NCBI GenBank assembly: GCA_027574665.1
Contig: CM050650.1
Span: forward strand, 51,381,304-51,445,303
DNA length: 64,000 bases
Reading direction: 5' to 3'
From: Rhynochetos jubatus
Lineage: Eukaryota; Chordata; Aves; Eurypygiformes; Rhynochetidae
The translations under genes were made by a program, and so were the position numbers. Of this stretch, positions 1-60,459 are shown piece after piece. Below the pieces are notes generated by a model. It was not told the DNA's origin. It saw only the letters and a list, made by a program, of their open reading frames with translations, and did not search any database. Position 1 is the stretch's first letter, and each line of letters opens with the position of its first letter.

Positions 1-1765
1 ACCACAGGAGAAGACACTGTGTGTGGTTCCTCACATGGAGGGACCAGCTCATCAGCTTGTAGGTGTCTGCCATGGCAGGGCATCCCCCATGATTTCAGGT
101 ACTTGTTGGGTGTCAGGACCAGGACAGAGACATAGTTACCTGCTGTCCTTCCACAGGGTGAAATTAAGTGTCCCAGCTGGGCACGGCTGGCAGCCGCCTC
201 TCTTGCCATCACTGTGTGGGCTGTCAGAGCAGACACATTAATCTGCAGCCCTTTAGCAGATGAACAGTGGTGGTTCTTTGAAACAATCCAACCCATATAC
301 CCAAGTTTGAGGCAGCTAGATACTAGAGGGAAAAAAGGCATCTGTCTCACAGTCTTCATTTTCATCTCATAAGTTATCAGGCATCATTTGCTCATCATCC
401 AGAATTTTTATGATCTGCAGCAATCTGGGGTCTGCCTGTCACATCTTCATCTCCTGCCACCTTCTGCCTAGGAGATCCACGTTTGACACTCGGGACACAT
501 GATGCCTCCCTTGACATTCTCATATATCATTCAGCTCTTATGCTGTCACTATGCAACACACTAGCTCTGCCTTCTTAGGGGTATCTCCTCATGAGAGTCT
601 GCTTCAGCAGGAATTTCTTTTAGCTCTAGCAGCCACAAAATTGATTCCTTTGTTTTTTCTGGGGACAGTTTTATAGTGTCTGTTTTTTTCAAACAGAGGA
701 TGTAGTCATCTTTCTTCTATTTTCCCTAGCAGGAATACAAGACTATCTCATTCCTTCTGAAACTCACAACTACCACTGCCAACATCTTTGTGAAGTCTCT
801 GCATAATCCAAATGGCAACATTTGGTATCTGCAATGGGCCCAATCCACCTCAAACCAGAGATATTTCTCATAAGGTTGTGAAAGTGCATTGTAAAAATGA
901 CACTTAACTTCTTAGAATCAACCTAATTTTCACAGCCAGCATCACCCAACCTGAACTTGAATTTGGAACTAAAGGCATCTAGTGTCCTTAAGCCTCAGAA
1001 AGGGTTTTGGTCCCCATCATGACTCCTCAGCACCAGGAACTAACTGCTGTAAAACTCCTTTCTACTGAAATATGATGGAATCATCTGCTTGGAGGAAGCA
1101 GTCCCCAGGACATTTTGTGACTCTGCCACTCTCTTAGGCTTATGATGACTGTACAATCTCAGCTATGCATATCTCAGACCTTGGAGTTCATAACAGTTAC
1201 TCTGGCATCAGTCTTTGCCAGAGCTTATTTTCCTTTGGACTGGATGCAAAAAACCTGTACAGAACAGCTACTTCAATGCCAAAGGGTTCATCCTTCTGTG
1301 AGTATGAGTTTGTGCTGGGCCACACCATGTTCTACACTCACATTTTACCCAGCCAGAGACACTACGGGATCTGTATGCAGACCATTGTCTGGATTGACCA
1401 TAGTTGCAAAGGCTCCACGAACATGTGTCTGGCAGTTACAGTATTACTTTCTCTGTGTTAATGGCAAAACCCTGTAGGAACACTTGATACGTGTCAGAAA
1501 CAATTGTAACTTGTTATATCTGTTTTCTTAACTTGATTTTACTAGCTGTATAAAAATTATCCAGGAATTTTCCTCTATAGTTGCTTACTAATTTGTTTTA
1601 GAATACCTTATGGAACAACATCTTTCGATTTGCATGCACAAGATGTTTGTAACATGGGTAAAGCATCATAAACTGATGAACTTCAGAGTAACATCTGCAG
1701 ATGCTCAGTTTCCAGAGGTGCAGTGTTGTAACACTATTGAACTAACAAAGTCAATTCCATTTCAG
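1..1765 (+). other. Intron 3 (3' part) of plasminogen-like copy A
   Basis: I see no exon, repeat family or RNA gene here. The next feature is the exon 4 acceptor at 1764-1765. In copy B the equivalent intron is 4.9 kb, so exons 1-3 of copy A (signal peptide and PAN domain) are expected left of the window. That is an inference, since they cannot be seen. Confidence 0.6.
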
Positions 1766-22138
<20,373 letters not shown>

Positions 22139-22235
22139 ATCTGGGTGCAGGCTAGCTTTTCTGGAAAGCATTCCCTGTGTCAGAAACAGCATTCCAAAAA
22201 TAGTTTTAAAATTGTAATAATTCATAAGAATCTTA

Positions 22236-22241
22236 AATAAA
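22236..22241 (+). terminator. Candidate polyadenylation signal of copy A
   Basis: AATAAA lies about 98 nt after the copy A stop codon and is the first canonical hexamer downstream. Confidence 0.6.
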
Positions 22242-25200
22242 TACCATTACTGGCAGAGCATGAGTAGTTATTGCAAAGCTATAGCCAAGTTGACCAATTA
22301 TTACTGTCCAACAGTGTGTCTGTGTTGTGCCTTGGAAAGCCAACCATGTTGCATGTGGCAGCAGCTGTAAGGTTCCTACTTCACCCCTCTCTTTTGAGTA
22401 GTGCTCCAACGCATGAAAGTGGCTTTCTCTATGTTTAGACACCCGCTTTTCTCCTCTGTACATGAAAGCAGCTGACCCATGTCCGCTTACAAGGTCTTCT
22501 CCGTGCAGGAAACTTTATTCAAAATCAGGCCTGTTCCTGTACCCATTACTGGCATCTGCTCTCCTTTCTGTTGCTGCTCCAGGAATAAGAAAGCAGCATC
22601 CAAACCCAGCTGATGCCTTGGGTAAGAAAAGACCAAGCTAAACTGTGCCCGTGCTGCCAGGAGCTGGATGAAGGCCTGGTGGGGTTACTTCTAGGAGTTA
22701 ATTATTTCCCCCACTCTCACACTGAAGCAGTGCTTTGTGCTGCGCTGTGCAATCATCTAACCTTCCTAGGATAGGTCTTTACATGGAAAAAACAACTATC
22801 CACTCCAGCAGGCAAAGCGATGAGTTGGATAGCATATGGTACGGTTAACATGTTTGTGAGGCACTTGTACAGAAATCCTGCTCTCGCTTGTGAAATCAAC
22901 ACTCCAGCTCTGACATAGAGTTCAGGAATTAAAATAAACTGCTCTTTCAGTTTATTTCCAGAAGAGGCAAGGATGTCTCAGAGGGAAGCTGGGCGCCAGG
23001 GCGCCAGTGGTTGTGTATCAGGCTTGGCAGCTCGTTCTCCTCTGCGCTCTGCGGTAGGGAGGTGGGGAAAAAAGGGCACACCCAGGTTAGTCAAGCCTCT
23101 CAGAGCCATGGAACCTGGCCTGGTTGACCCTAGAGCAATGGAAAAGAACAGCTATTGAAGCTGTGCAGGAAAGGCTGTGTTAGAGAAGAGCTTTTCACAC
23201 AGTGCTGCAGTGACCAAAGGAAATTGCTGAGCAGGACATATTCCAGCAGCATCAGAAATCAAGAGAAACCCACCTGTCCCACTGACTCCAAGTCAGTTGC
23301 CAAAGCTAGTTTCAGCATTTTCAGCTGTTGTTCCAGTTTTCTGTGTATCACTTAAAAACTTACGACTTCCAAACAGTGTATGTATTGACCTAATAGCAGA
23401 AGAAATATACACCTCTGATGGAGCTGTAATCTGAATGAGGGGTTCTGTATTTTTTTAGTCTTACGTCTGTATGCCTGACTTAAAGTAGATTATAAATCCA
23501 TATCTAATATTTAGGTACTTAATTATTACTATAGAGCTCTACAGAGATCAGGCTCTATAAACTAATTTGGGGATTTTTCAAAAAAGATAGAATTAGAAAA
23601 AAAAATATTTTCAGACTCTGCTCACTCCTTGATCTTCTCTATCAATTCTTTACGGTTTCCATTATGACCCACTCACCAAACGCCTTTGCTTATCATGATA
23701 CTGTTTGAATAGCTGTTCTTTAACCCAGCTTTCTTGACAGCATCTTTTTCCTGGATTCCTTCCAAAACCTGAACATTGTCCCCCTCTCTGAGGTCCTGCT
23801 CTCCTTCCATCCATTCTTCCCTTGGTTGTGTACTCCCCACAGCAGCCATGGGAACAGGCCACCTTTTTAAAGGACATGGCCCTTAACTGAAGGTTCTGAT
23901 GCTATCACAGACCTCTGTGCTCTGACCCAGAGGAGCTGGAGATGGCGGTGAGTCCCTTCCACTTTTCCCTGTGTGATCAGCTGATTATGTAACAGGCTGC
24001 TACAGGGGAGCGGGTTTCAGGCAACAACCACTCCTGCAGCCTATTGCTGCCACTCACCTCACTTAATCAACCTGTGAGACAGGGTCGGGAAAAAAAATCT
24101 GTAGTGCGAACCCGGAAACAGTTCCTTTTGCTCCTATATACTGCACTCTCTAGTTGCACTATTTTCTTGTTCAAATACAGCACTCGGTGCATCCCTCCCC
24201 AGTTCTCCTTCGGTAATACAGCCCCAAATGCTTCTCTTGAGCTTTATGCTCTGTAAACTTGGGTACTTTCAGAAGCTGTTGAGCACGATGTTTCCTGGAG
24301 CAGATGATGAAAGGCTTGCTGCCATCTGGCACTTGCTCAGTATTCCCCATGTACTGTTGTTTTTGCAAGTTATGCCAGTAGTGCTGTTCCTTCAAAAAAC
24401 ATTGGCATGTTTCTCTGTAATAACTGGCCAGACCAAGAAATTGTTCCTGTTTCTCTTGGTGCCTGTAAGCTATTCCTTAGTGCCTGTAGGCATTGCCTAA
24501 TGGAAATTTCAGGTACTTGATACGGTCTTTTGCTAGTAGATGCTGAACTGTGTTTGCTGGTGGTCTGCCAACCTGGGTGATACCACTGCCCGCAGGGTGT
24601 TTGTACAGTCTGCCAGTAATTCACAGATCACAGCAACACAGACATATACAGCCTCATACTCCTCATGGAATCCAAAACTCCGCGCATTTGTAACCGAAAT
24701 ACTGCCGCTGTCTCATGTAAACCAAAGGTTTTAAAAAGTCCATTCTCCCTGCCTGTTCTTTTCAGAGTACCTCTCAGTACGATGTGGTTAGATTTGGAGT
24801 GACCAACAGTGTGGCTCTTCCTGGGCACTCTAATAACTATGATAATTTTCATGTCACTATCATCATATTTGGGAATTGGGTTTCTTTCCCAGAAATCCAT
24901 GTGACTCATTATCCGTCCATCCTCTTGCTACAGGAGGTTTTCAGGGGCTGAAGACTCTCGTTGGCCTTTACTTCACAATATTCGCTGAATCTTCTTTGAC
25001 TTGGTTCCGCAGTTATCTGTTTCCTGGGTGTCATTTTGTGATTTGGGGTTGGTTTTTTAGCTTCTATGAGAATATAGTCTGTAAATCCTGCATTATTTTC
25101 TCCAGCTAAAATTACTGTGGTTTGCTCTTGCAGCATGGGAATTCTTGATTTACTATCAGTCATCTATCCTGATTTTGGCACATAGTGAGACACTACTTCT

Positions 25201-25572
25201 GGCAAGGCTTCTTGCATTTTTTAGTCTTTTGGTCTGTCTAAATAATAAATCTATTTTCCTATTTACAGTGCAACTCGTTAGTACTAGGACTGCGTCAATA
25301 CATTGTCACAGACATAAGGAACTTGGACCCTGATTCTGATAACAACACCAGCACTTTGTCATCGAATGGCACCCTGCATCCTTGGCACACAAATACCATC
25401 CTTTTCATCTGTGCTTTGGGTCTGCTACGGTGCATTGTATGTTCTTACTCTGTCACACTTGCAAATGTACCACTGCAATTTTTGTTTTCCTGTACCTTAA
25501 TCCTGTAGACAACTGCTGCACTTCAAAACTTTCTGAGTGCTAGAATGCATTTCCTTCAAGAATCTGTCTTAT

Positions 25573-25960
25573 TGTTATGGTTTAGCCCCAGTCAGCAACC
25601 AAACACCACACAGCCGCTCACTCACCGCCCCACTCCCCCAGTGAGATGCGGGTGACAATTGGGGAAAAAGGTAAGAAAATCCAGGGGGTGAGATAAGAAC
25701 AGTTTAATAATTGAAAATAAATTAAATAAAATAATTATACTATTACTACTACTATGTAATTAAAATACTACCACTAATAATAATTACAATAGTATGTAAC
25801 GAAAAGGAAAACAGCAATAGAAAGAAAAGAAGTGATACAACCACTCACCACCTGCTGACTGACACCCATCCCACACCTTGAGCAGTGAGAGAGAGAGCCC
25901 CTTGGCCAACTACCCCAGCTAGAACTGTGAGTAAACAATACACTGCTGCAGGGATCGTTG
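25573..25960. repeat. Avian endogenous-retrovirus LTR-like fragment
   Basis: It begins TGTTATGGTTTAGCCCCAGT, followed by an ACCACACAGCCGCTCACTCA-type phrase, an AT-rich middle and a CACCACCTGCTGACTGA-type phrase. I recall this pattern from common interspersed bird LTRs. No retroviral coding sequence is seen beside it. The right edge is uncertain and the copy looks truncated. Confidence 0.6.
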
Positions 25961-28900
25961 TAAATAACTGTAATCATATAGAAAAATACCAGAACAGCAC
26001 CTTACAGATAGCAGGCATTTGCTGGGGTCTTTGGAGGCACTTGGGCAATTGTTGAGTAAAATGCAAAATCTCTCCACATATTCTCTCCTCTGCTTTTCTA
26101 ACCCAAAGTGGAATAGGGGTTATGCTTTTCTTCATTTGCTCTTCCACATTCTGCTGCCAAGTAGCCCTCACCCTCATCCGAGGTCTACCCAGAGACTCCA
26201 AACATATTGAATTGAGTGATCAAAAGGTTAAGCTGCACCATTATGTGCGAGAGGAAGGACGGATGAGAGTTCAACAACCCTCCCTCTGCGTGGGCTCCAG
26301 AGCGGCAGTCACAGCCGAGTCCTGTGATTTGGGGCAGTGGAGACAGGCCATGCTTGGCTGCTAAACCCAAAAAAGTGTAGCCATGACCTGCCAGGCACCA
26401 GTCTTTGAGGAGCCTGAGTGCCAACAGATACTCACTTTCTTATAGACTTTTCCAAGAAGAAAACAGAATTAAGAAGAAAAATAGACATGCAGGTTGAATT
26501 TCAGGCTCTGTTATAGGCTGCTTTCCTGTTTCGGTTTTGCAGCCCCATATGCATAGAGAGAGCAGCACTCACAGGCAGGGTAGCAATTGCAGTACACCAC
26601 AAGAATAACAAAATCCAGAAGGACAGGGTTGTGTGCAGGACACGTGCTCCCACTAACAGAAACATGGAGTAGGCTGCAGCAGACCACTGCAGCGGTTTTG
26701 CTGAACCATTTCCCAAAGCAGTGCTGCTGCTGGGCTTTATATGCTGGGACACTCAGGCAGGACTCAAAGCTGCCCAGTGTGTTGCCCTGCTGCATGCCAT
26801 CCTTTGTGCATGAGGGACAACTTCATCATGTCGCTGCTAGGTAGGAGGGCAGAAGCATTCCTCATGTCCTGGAAGACAGCTTTGGAGAAATCATAGCTAA
26901 GCCAGAGTTCTGCTGCAAGCTAAATGCCACTGCTGCTGAACTGGGCACTAAGTATTTCCATCTGAAGTCACTCTTCAGCCGCTTACTTTTAAGGCAGGGA
27001 AAAGGGCTGCATTTTCTCTTAATCATCTCCAGTAGAGGCTGCTGTCAGATTCTCTTTGGCATTGATGCTTTTCACAGCTCTGTTAAAGGCAGTTGCAGGG
27101 TCCCTGTTTTCCCAGATATTTTGCCAGCAACACAGAACCCTTGGTAGTTAATTCGTCAGACCTTTCTACTATAAATGACAGTTCACTTCCTCACCTCTCT
27201 GGTTCTCATATGTCTGTTTGACTTTATTCTGCTGATCTCTGACAATTGGCAGCAGCCAGAACAAATTAACATCTCATAGACTAAAACTTTCACTACTGCA
27301 AAAACATCCTCTCTGTCTCTCTTTGCTGTCACTGTCACTTTCCTTTCCTTGAATACATTAGCTTCTATGGCCAGAAATTGCAGAGCTGATCTTATCCACT
27401 AGGTCTTCTGCCCTCTGTGTTCCTTCATGTCCAGGGCAAGGACAAAATTTATTTTTAACTTGTCTATCTTTTTCCTTCCTGAACCCCTTCCCACCTTATC
27501 CACAGTAGCTCCAGCTGTTAGAAGCTGTCCACATGACCCCTCTGGGGTCGCTGCCCAAAATGCCCCCTGGCTCTGTGAATCAGGGGTGTGTAAGTCTCAA
27601 CTTTGTCACTTGTTCTGGTTGTCTTTGAAAACAAAGTAAAAATACCTTCCTTATTTCCCAGCTGCCACACCATTACCCTTTGGAGCTCTTACATGAGCTC
27701 CTTTAGATCATGCTCACCCCAGTCTCACAGCTGTGCCCTTCCTTAGACCTGCCTTTTCAGATTTTCCCCTCCAAACAACCGAATCTTGCCTTCGGTACTT
27801 TCTCCTCTTAACAAACAGCTGGTATCTAAGTGGCTCTTATCCTACCTGTTCTGATTCAGAAATTTAGGGGAAATAAGTTTATGCAAATTTATTCAATAAT
27901 GTGTGACCTGTGTTCTGACATTGTTTGCAATTTCTTTTGCAGGGGATGTTTCTGAGCTTACAGTAAATCCAATTTCAAGGGTCAACTTCTATTTAAAAAG
28001 CCTCCTCCCGTTGTTTATATTTTAACCACTGTGCTAACTAACGTACCCTGACTCTGAAAGAAGATCTGATAAACTTCCACCTACGGTAGGCCTCACAGTC
28101 ATCAAATAAACGAGAACAAACACCACAAGACCAGAACTGGAGAAAGATTTAGGTGCTTGGATCTTATGTGGGAAAAGAGAAAAAGCACAAAATGAGACAG
28201 TTTACAATGATTCATTTCGAACATGATGTCTTGAGAGGTCACATGCTTGCCACAAGACAGCAGTGAGGTGTGCCAGTCTGGCAGCCGAAAGCCACTTCTC
28301 CTATATTGATGTTTTCATGTGAAAAACGTACAGAATGAGCATTTTTATACCAGGATCAATTGCTGGCAAGTGGCTTTTTTTCTTTCCTCAGAAATAAATC
28401 AGGAGCAGCAGCACTGAAATAGATGCACATCAACCAGGCTCAAGGCAATGAGATTGAGAGAAGAACCAGCCCCAAGCCTGAAAGTGGAAACTGCTATAGA
28501 CCTGAAAGAGTGTATGTGGACCTTTAACATGAAGAAAGCTTGCAAAAGGGTGCTTGCTTACATGGTGCATGGGGACGTTCCCAAACTATCTTGGAGGCAG
28601 TGACATGTTGACGTGCCTTTGGCTACCACAATTACCACAATACGGGTTTTGAAAGCCCATAGGAAAAGCTGATCTGATTAAAATCTCTAAAACATCATGT
28701 TTATCAAAGAGTTTTAAAAAAACAATTAAAACTCAAGACTTTTCAAAGTGTCTCCCACACAGGAGGAACAGCCACACGTAGCCCAAGTATTCAGCTTTTT
28801 TCTTACACTTTAATCATCAAATGTGTACCATAATGCAGTAACCAAGAATATTCCTGAGTAGAAATGAGGGATACAGAAGGATGGGGAAGGTGCCAGAGGT

Positions 28901-30550
28901 GCTGGGGAGGGCAGGGCTGTGCAGAAAATAAACTTTGCACTGGAGTAAGTTAAAAAACACTCTCTGATAATACCTGATGGGAAGGAGGCATGGCAATTGG
29001 TGCTGTCGGCTGAGGACCAAACAGTGGCCAGGGGATGTGGAGCACGACAGATGGAAGCTACAATCTGGAATGAGAATTGAAGATGTGGTTAAGATTGTCA
29101 AAATCATGTGGGACTAAACCAGACCTGAGCAGCTTCCAAAAGTTTGCTTGCTAGTGAAGCCTACTTTGTGTTCTGCTCCTTCATTTTATCCTTCTTTTCC
29201 CATGACTAATTATTCCTAAAGCCCAATAAACCCGATCCCACACATAATTGAACAGTATCCAACCCCTTCTCTCTGTCACCCTTTAAGTTATTCCCTGAGC
29301 TGAGTTCAGCTCCCATCAACCCCTCTCTTAGGCCCATCTTCTATGTTTCCCTGGCCTAGGTATCCCAAGCCTCTGTAGATATACCACACTTTGCAGTTGT
29401 CCACAAGTTGCATTAAAACAACTTCAGGCACAGAAGACAACCATATAGCATGGTATTACAGCACTCTATGGTAGAAAAATAGCACAGGACTGCATGCAGG
29501 ATCAGCTCCAGATTTTTCACATAATCTGTAAAAAGCAGCTAATCTGGCTCCCACACTAGAATGCCTCTCTCATGTATTTACTCCTGCACCCCTAGCTTTA
29601 TCCCAAGCCCTCAGTACAACACAATTTCTACCTCAAGTAAGTGGGACACCAAGGATAGGTCCTCTAGATTTTGGAAGGACTTCATGATTCTATGAACTTT
29701 TTGCCTTCCACTGCAGAACACGTAAGTGCATGACCCAGCAGCGCCCATTCAAGCCTGTTTTCCTCACCCAATATTCATCCCACTCCTGCTTCTGGTGAGT
29801 CACTAGCACATTTGATTCAACAAGCTGTTTTGAAGTAACACCAGTGACCTAAGATGTAAGAGAAGCCATGAAATGGTGCTGCGATGCAACTTTTCCAAGG
29901 CAAAGGCCGCTTGGGAAATGCAGAATGAGCTGATGTTGAAATCAGGATAACACATGGGTGAGCAAAGTCTGGCACCCTCGCTGGATGAGTTTATGTATGC
30001 AGTGTGAGGTTAAATGTCTGGTAAGGAAGAACACTAAATAGCTATCTATGGGTCTTAAACATAAATTTCTGCTTTTGAACTAAAATGAACTCTTACTCCA
30101 AAACAGAAGAAAACCAGAGAAGCCTAGATCAAAAAGACATATGAAAGAAGGACTACTTTAAGAAAAAAATAAGTAAAATTAAACTATTTTATAGTTAATA
30201 TTATCTGCATCTGATAACCTGGTTTACCCTGAGATTAGATGGAAGTTGGCATTATAAATCAATACAGGTATGCAGGGCTGAAATTACCACTGGGACTCTA
30301 CTGGCAGGAGAAATTTAAATTCTGTCAGGACACATGATTTCCCATGCTTTCCAGCAACATTATTCCTGTTTATACTCTGGCAAAGAAAGACCTAACCATT
30401 TGAGAACAAAAGCATGCCTCCAAAACAAGACAGTGCCTTCCCATTACCCAGCATCTAGTAGCAATGGTTGAGTCTGATTTGGTAATCCATCCAATTCAAG
30501 GTTGTTTGAATGGTCACACCACGGCAAAGGGGGCCACAGCATGGGAGAAT

Positions 30551-30582
30551 GATTAACTTCACCTACCTGCCTTGTTTGTTTG
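30551..30582 (+). promoter_or_regulatory. Candidate liver-type promoter motifs of copy B
   Basis: GATTAAC (30551-30557) is an HNF1 half-site and TTGTTTGTTTG (30572-30582) fits the FOXA consensus. Both lie 80-115 nt upstream of the ATG, and plasminogen is liver-made in known vertebrates. These are short motifs that also arise by chance, and the transcription start is not known. Confidence 0.3.
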
Positions 30583-30663
30583 ATGCTGCCTCACTCCAGC
30601 ACAAGTCAATAAAACTTTGTGCACCCACACACACAACTTCCAGCACCCGCCAGTTGGGCCAAA

Positions 30664-58110
<27,447 letters not shown>

Positions 58111-58203
58111 AATGGAGTCCCCTCTCCTGGAAAGCAGTATGCACATTAGAAATACAAGATTCCAAGTGCAATATTAAAGCTACAATCATTCATAAGAAAG
58201 TAA

Positions 58204-58209
58204 AATAAA
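58204..58209 (+). terminator. PLG: Candidate polyadenylation signal of copy B
   Basis: AATAAA lies about 94 nt after the stop codon, a distance similar to that in copy A. Confidence 0.65.
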
Positions 58210-59795
58210 TATGATCTTCCATTTGAAATTGTTATAAATTAACAGTTATTGCCAAGAAACCAAACTGACGGCTCTATGTGTTTGCTATGTTTGACAATAG
58301 ACTTATTACCCCCCTCTGAAAATCCCAACCTCAACTGTAACTGGATATCTGCATTTCAATCTTATATTAGGCTCTACCATGCCTTTTTCTTCTAAGTTCT
58401 TCTTTCCCAAGAGGTTGTGCTTCCAACAAATGAAGAAAGGAGAATGCTTCTCATTTTCTATGAACTGTCTGAGCCTCTTACCAATTTAATCACGCAAACC
58501 AAAGAAGAATATCATGGTACATGTCATCATGTCATATGCATGTGAATTTTTATTAGTTATACTTGATGACATTAAACACAAGGGATTTAAAAAAAAAAAA
58601 AGCAAACACATTTGGTTTGTATTTTCATATTTTTTATTGACATAGAAATCTGTGTGTCAGCAAAAGTACAAATGTTGCATCAAAGATACAAAACAGTGAA
58701 TAAAAAATAGCCTCACCCTAAAGTTAGTCCATAGTGAAGACAGAGAAATAACTGTCGATCATTACACCGAGTACTGACAATGTGTTTAACGTATTATAAA
58801 ATTTTGTTGTCCGTGGCACCCATTTGTTTCACTATGTCATTATATAACCATTACATGTACATTTGTCTTCTTTAAAAGAAAATTATGTACACATGCCTGT
58901 GGTTATAGGAAGTGAAAGCTTAGACCTTTAGAAATGCTTTCCAGGGCTCACACTTGCCAAAAGTTAAAAGCTTGCTAACTGCGAACCCCTGCTCCCATCC
59001 TGCATCTCTTGCATATCAGCCAGGGAGCACCCCACAGGCGCCTGGGGACCCCCAGCCCTGCCCAGTGTCCTTCTGGTGTCCCCAGGTTGTGCTGAGTGCT
59101 CTCCAAGTAACAGCTGCTGCCTGGGCTGGGATTTGTCTAGCCAACGTTCTGCAGCGCAGAGGTCCACCCCCAGGCATGCCATGCTGCGTGCCATTTAATT
59201 CAGGTTGTCTTTTTATTCTTTGTATGCATGTATATACAACAGGTATCAGTTACATCCAAGGAGCTCTTTTTTTTCTCCATGGACTTAAAGGGAGATGAGA
59301 GCTATAAAACAGAGTTAGGTGGCAGAGTATTCTTTTAAGGCTGATTCTGGGAGAGGCAATGATCTCAGGGCATTGGCTTCCTGAGCAGGGACAGCTCTGA
59401 TAAAGCATTCCCCACCCACCCCTCTGGTTGGGGGGATTCACTGGGCACAAATACCCTTCTGCATATTTTCTGTACCTATTAATTTGGACCATTAAGTCAT
59501 CCAAAAAATACGCACAGTACTTCCTTAACAACTGAAATTCTGTGTGCAGCTTGGTCTTTGATTTGTAAAGCTTTTCAAATGTAAACTCTTGCCGGCATGG
59601 TTAATACCTGGATTGTAGGCAGGCAAACCCACCCCTGCTGTCCTTGCAAAGCCTACCGGAAATGCCTAGACACATCTGAGCGTCTACAGAAGTCCCACCT
59701 CATAACCCCTAAAAAGTGTGTAAACTGTGATCTTTTCCCTCTGTGAGAGTGTCAATGGCAATAAAAATTGCACTTATCACTAACCACTCGCACAG

Positions 59796-59953
59796 ACTAC
59801 ATGAAGGAACAAGGCAAATTTGATGGCAGCAGCACATTTGGACCAAATGGCACATTCATCCCTTTGCTGGTCTGGGGAATCTCTTTGCAGGCAGGAAGAA
59901 CACAGCTCCTGGGTTTCTGTGGTCATGTTGAAGGTGTCTTTGACAGCTGCAAG
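59796..59953 (+). other. Unassigned exon-like segment 1
   Basis: A CGCACAG acceptor, a 52-codon open stretch ending DSCK and a GTGACC donor. It contains FGPNGTFIPLLVWGISLQ and GFCGHVEGV. I do not recognise the protein. It ends in phase 0, matching the start of the next segment. Confidence 0.3.
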
Positions 59954-60327
59954 GTGACCCTTTGTCTTCTATGCACATCACATCTCTCACTGAGCCTCTG
60001 AAGCGCAGCCCTGCAAGACAGCTAAAGCTGACAGTGTTTGACCCCTCCTGAAGAGGTGCCTCTCACTGAGGTGGGTCACAACAGCCCCTTTTGGGTCAAC
60101 CCATGCAGTTTGGGAGAACACTGCCTTGCACCCTGAAAGTTGGCAGGATTTTCCCGTAAGTCTCAGTGTATGAAGTGGTTTGAAGCCCATACGTATCCAC
60201 AGTAACTCTTTTTAAACAAGCAGCCTGGCCAGTGGTCAGAACAAGCCCAGCTGGTTTCCCCCGGGGTGATCCCTTGCCGAAGCTCTCCCTCTGCTTCCGC
60301 CACCTCATCTGTCCTCCTCACCCACAG

Positions 60328-60459
60328 CAGTGTAACGCCACAGTCTTCAAACCCCTGGTCCTACAACAGGTTACTGTCCACTTCACAGCCTTCGTGAGGC
60401 AACCCAAAGTGTCTCAGAGGCAGGAGGGTTTTCCATCTTATAAAATCTCCCTGATAGAG
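60328..60459 (+). other. Unassigned exon-like segment 2
   Basis: A CACCCACAG acceptor, 44 open codons (QCNATVFKPLVLQQV to YKISLIE) and a consensus-like GTAAGA donor. In phase with segment 1. The frame also stays open past the donor to 60567. The family is unknown. It could be the end of an unannotated gene, a remnant, or chance. Confidence 0.3.

Larger units (their letters stand above)
22242..30663. other. Intergenic region between copy A and copy B
   Basis: About 8.4 kb with no plasminogen exon, no recognisable gene and no clear duplicate of the copy B first exon. It holds one LTR-like repeat (25573-25960), listed separately. The right end should contain the copy B promoter. Confidence 0.6.

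Noticed and set aside
1142..1477. 111-codon + frame in intron 3 of copy A
   Set aside because: No family pattern, and an overlapping frame of similar length exists. It does not resemble plasminogen exon 3, which was specifically looked for.
22973..23158. 61-codon + frame in the intergenic region
   Set aside because: No start context, splice partner or recognisable domain. Consistent with a random open frame.
29670..29697. Possible CR1 tail (GGAAGGACTTCATGATTCTATG)-like text
   Set aside because: Too short and only one octamer unit. Not called as a repeat.
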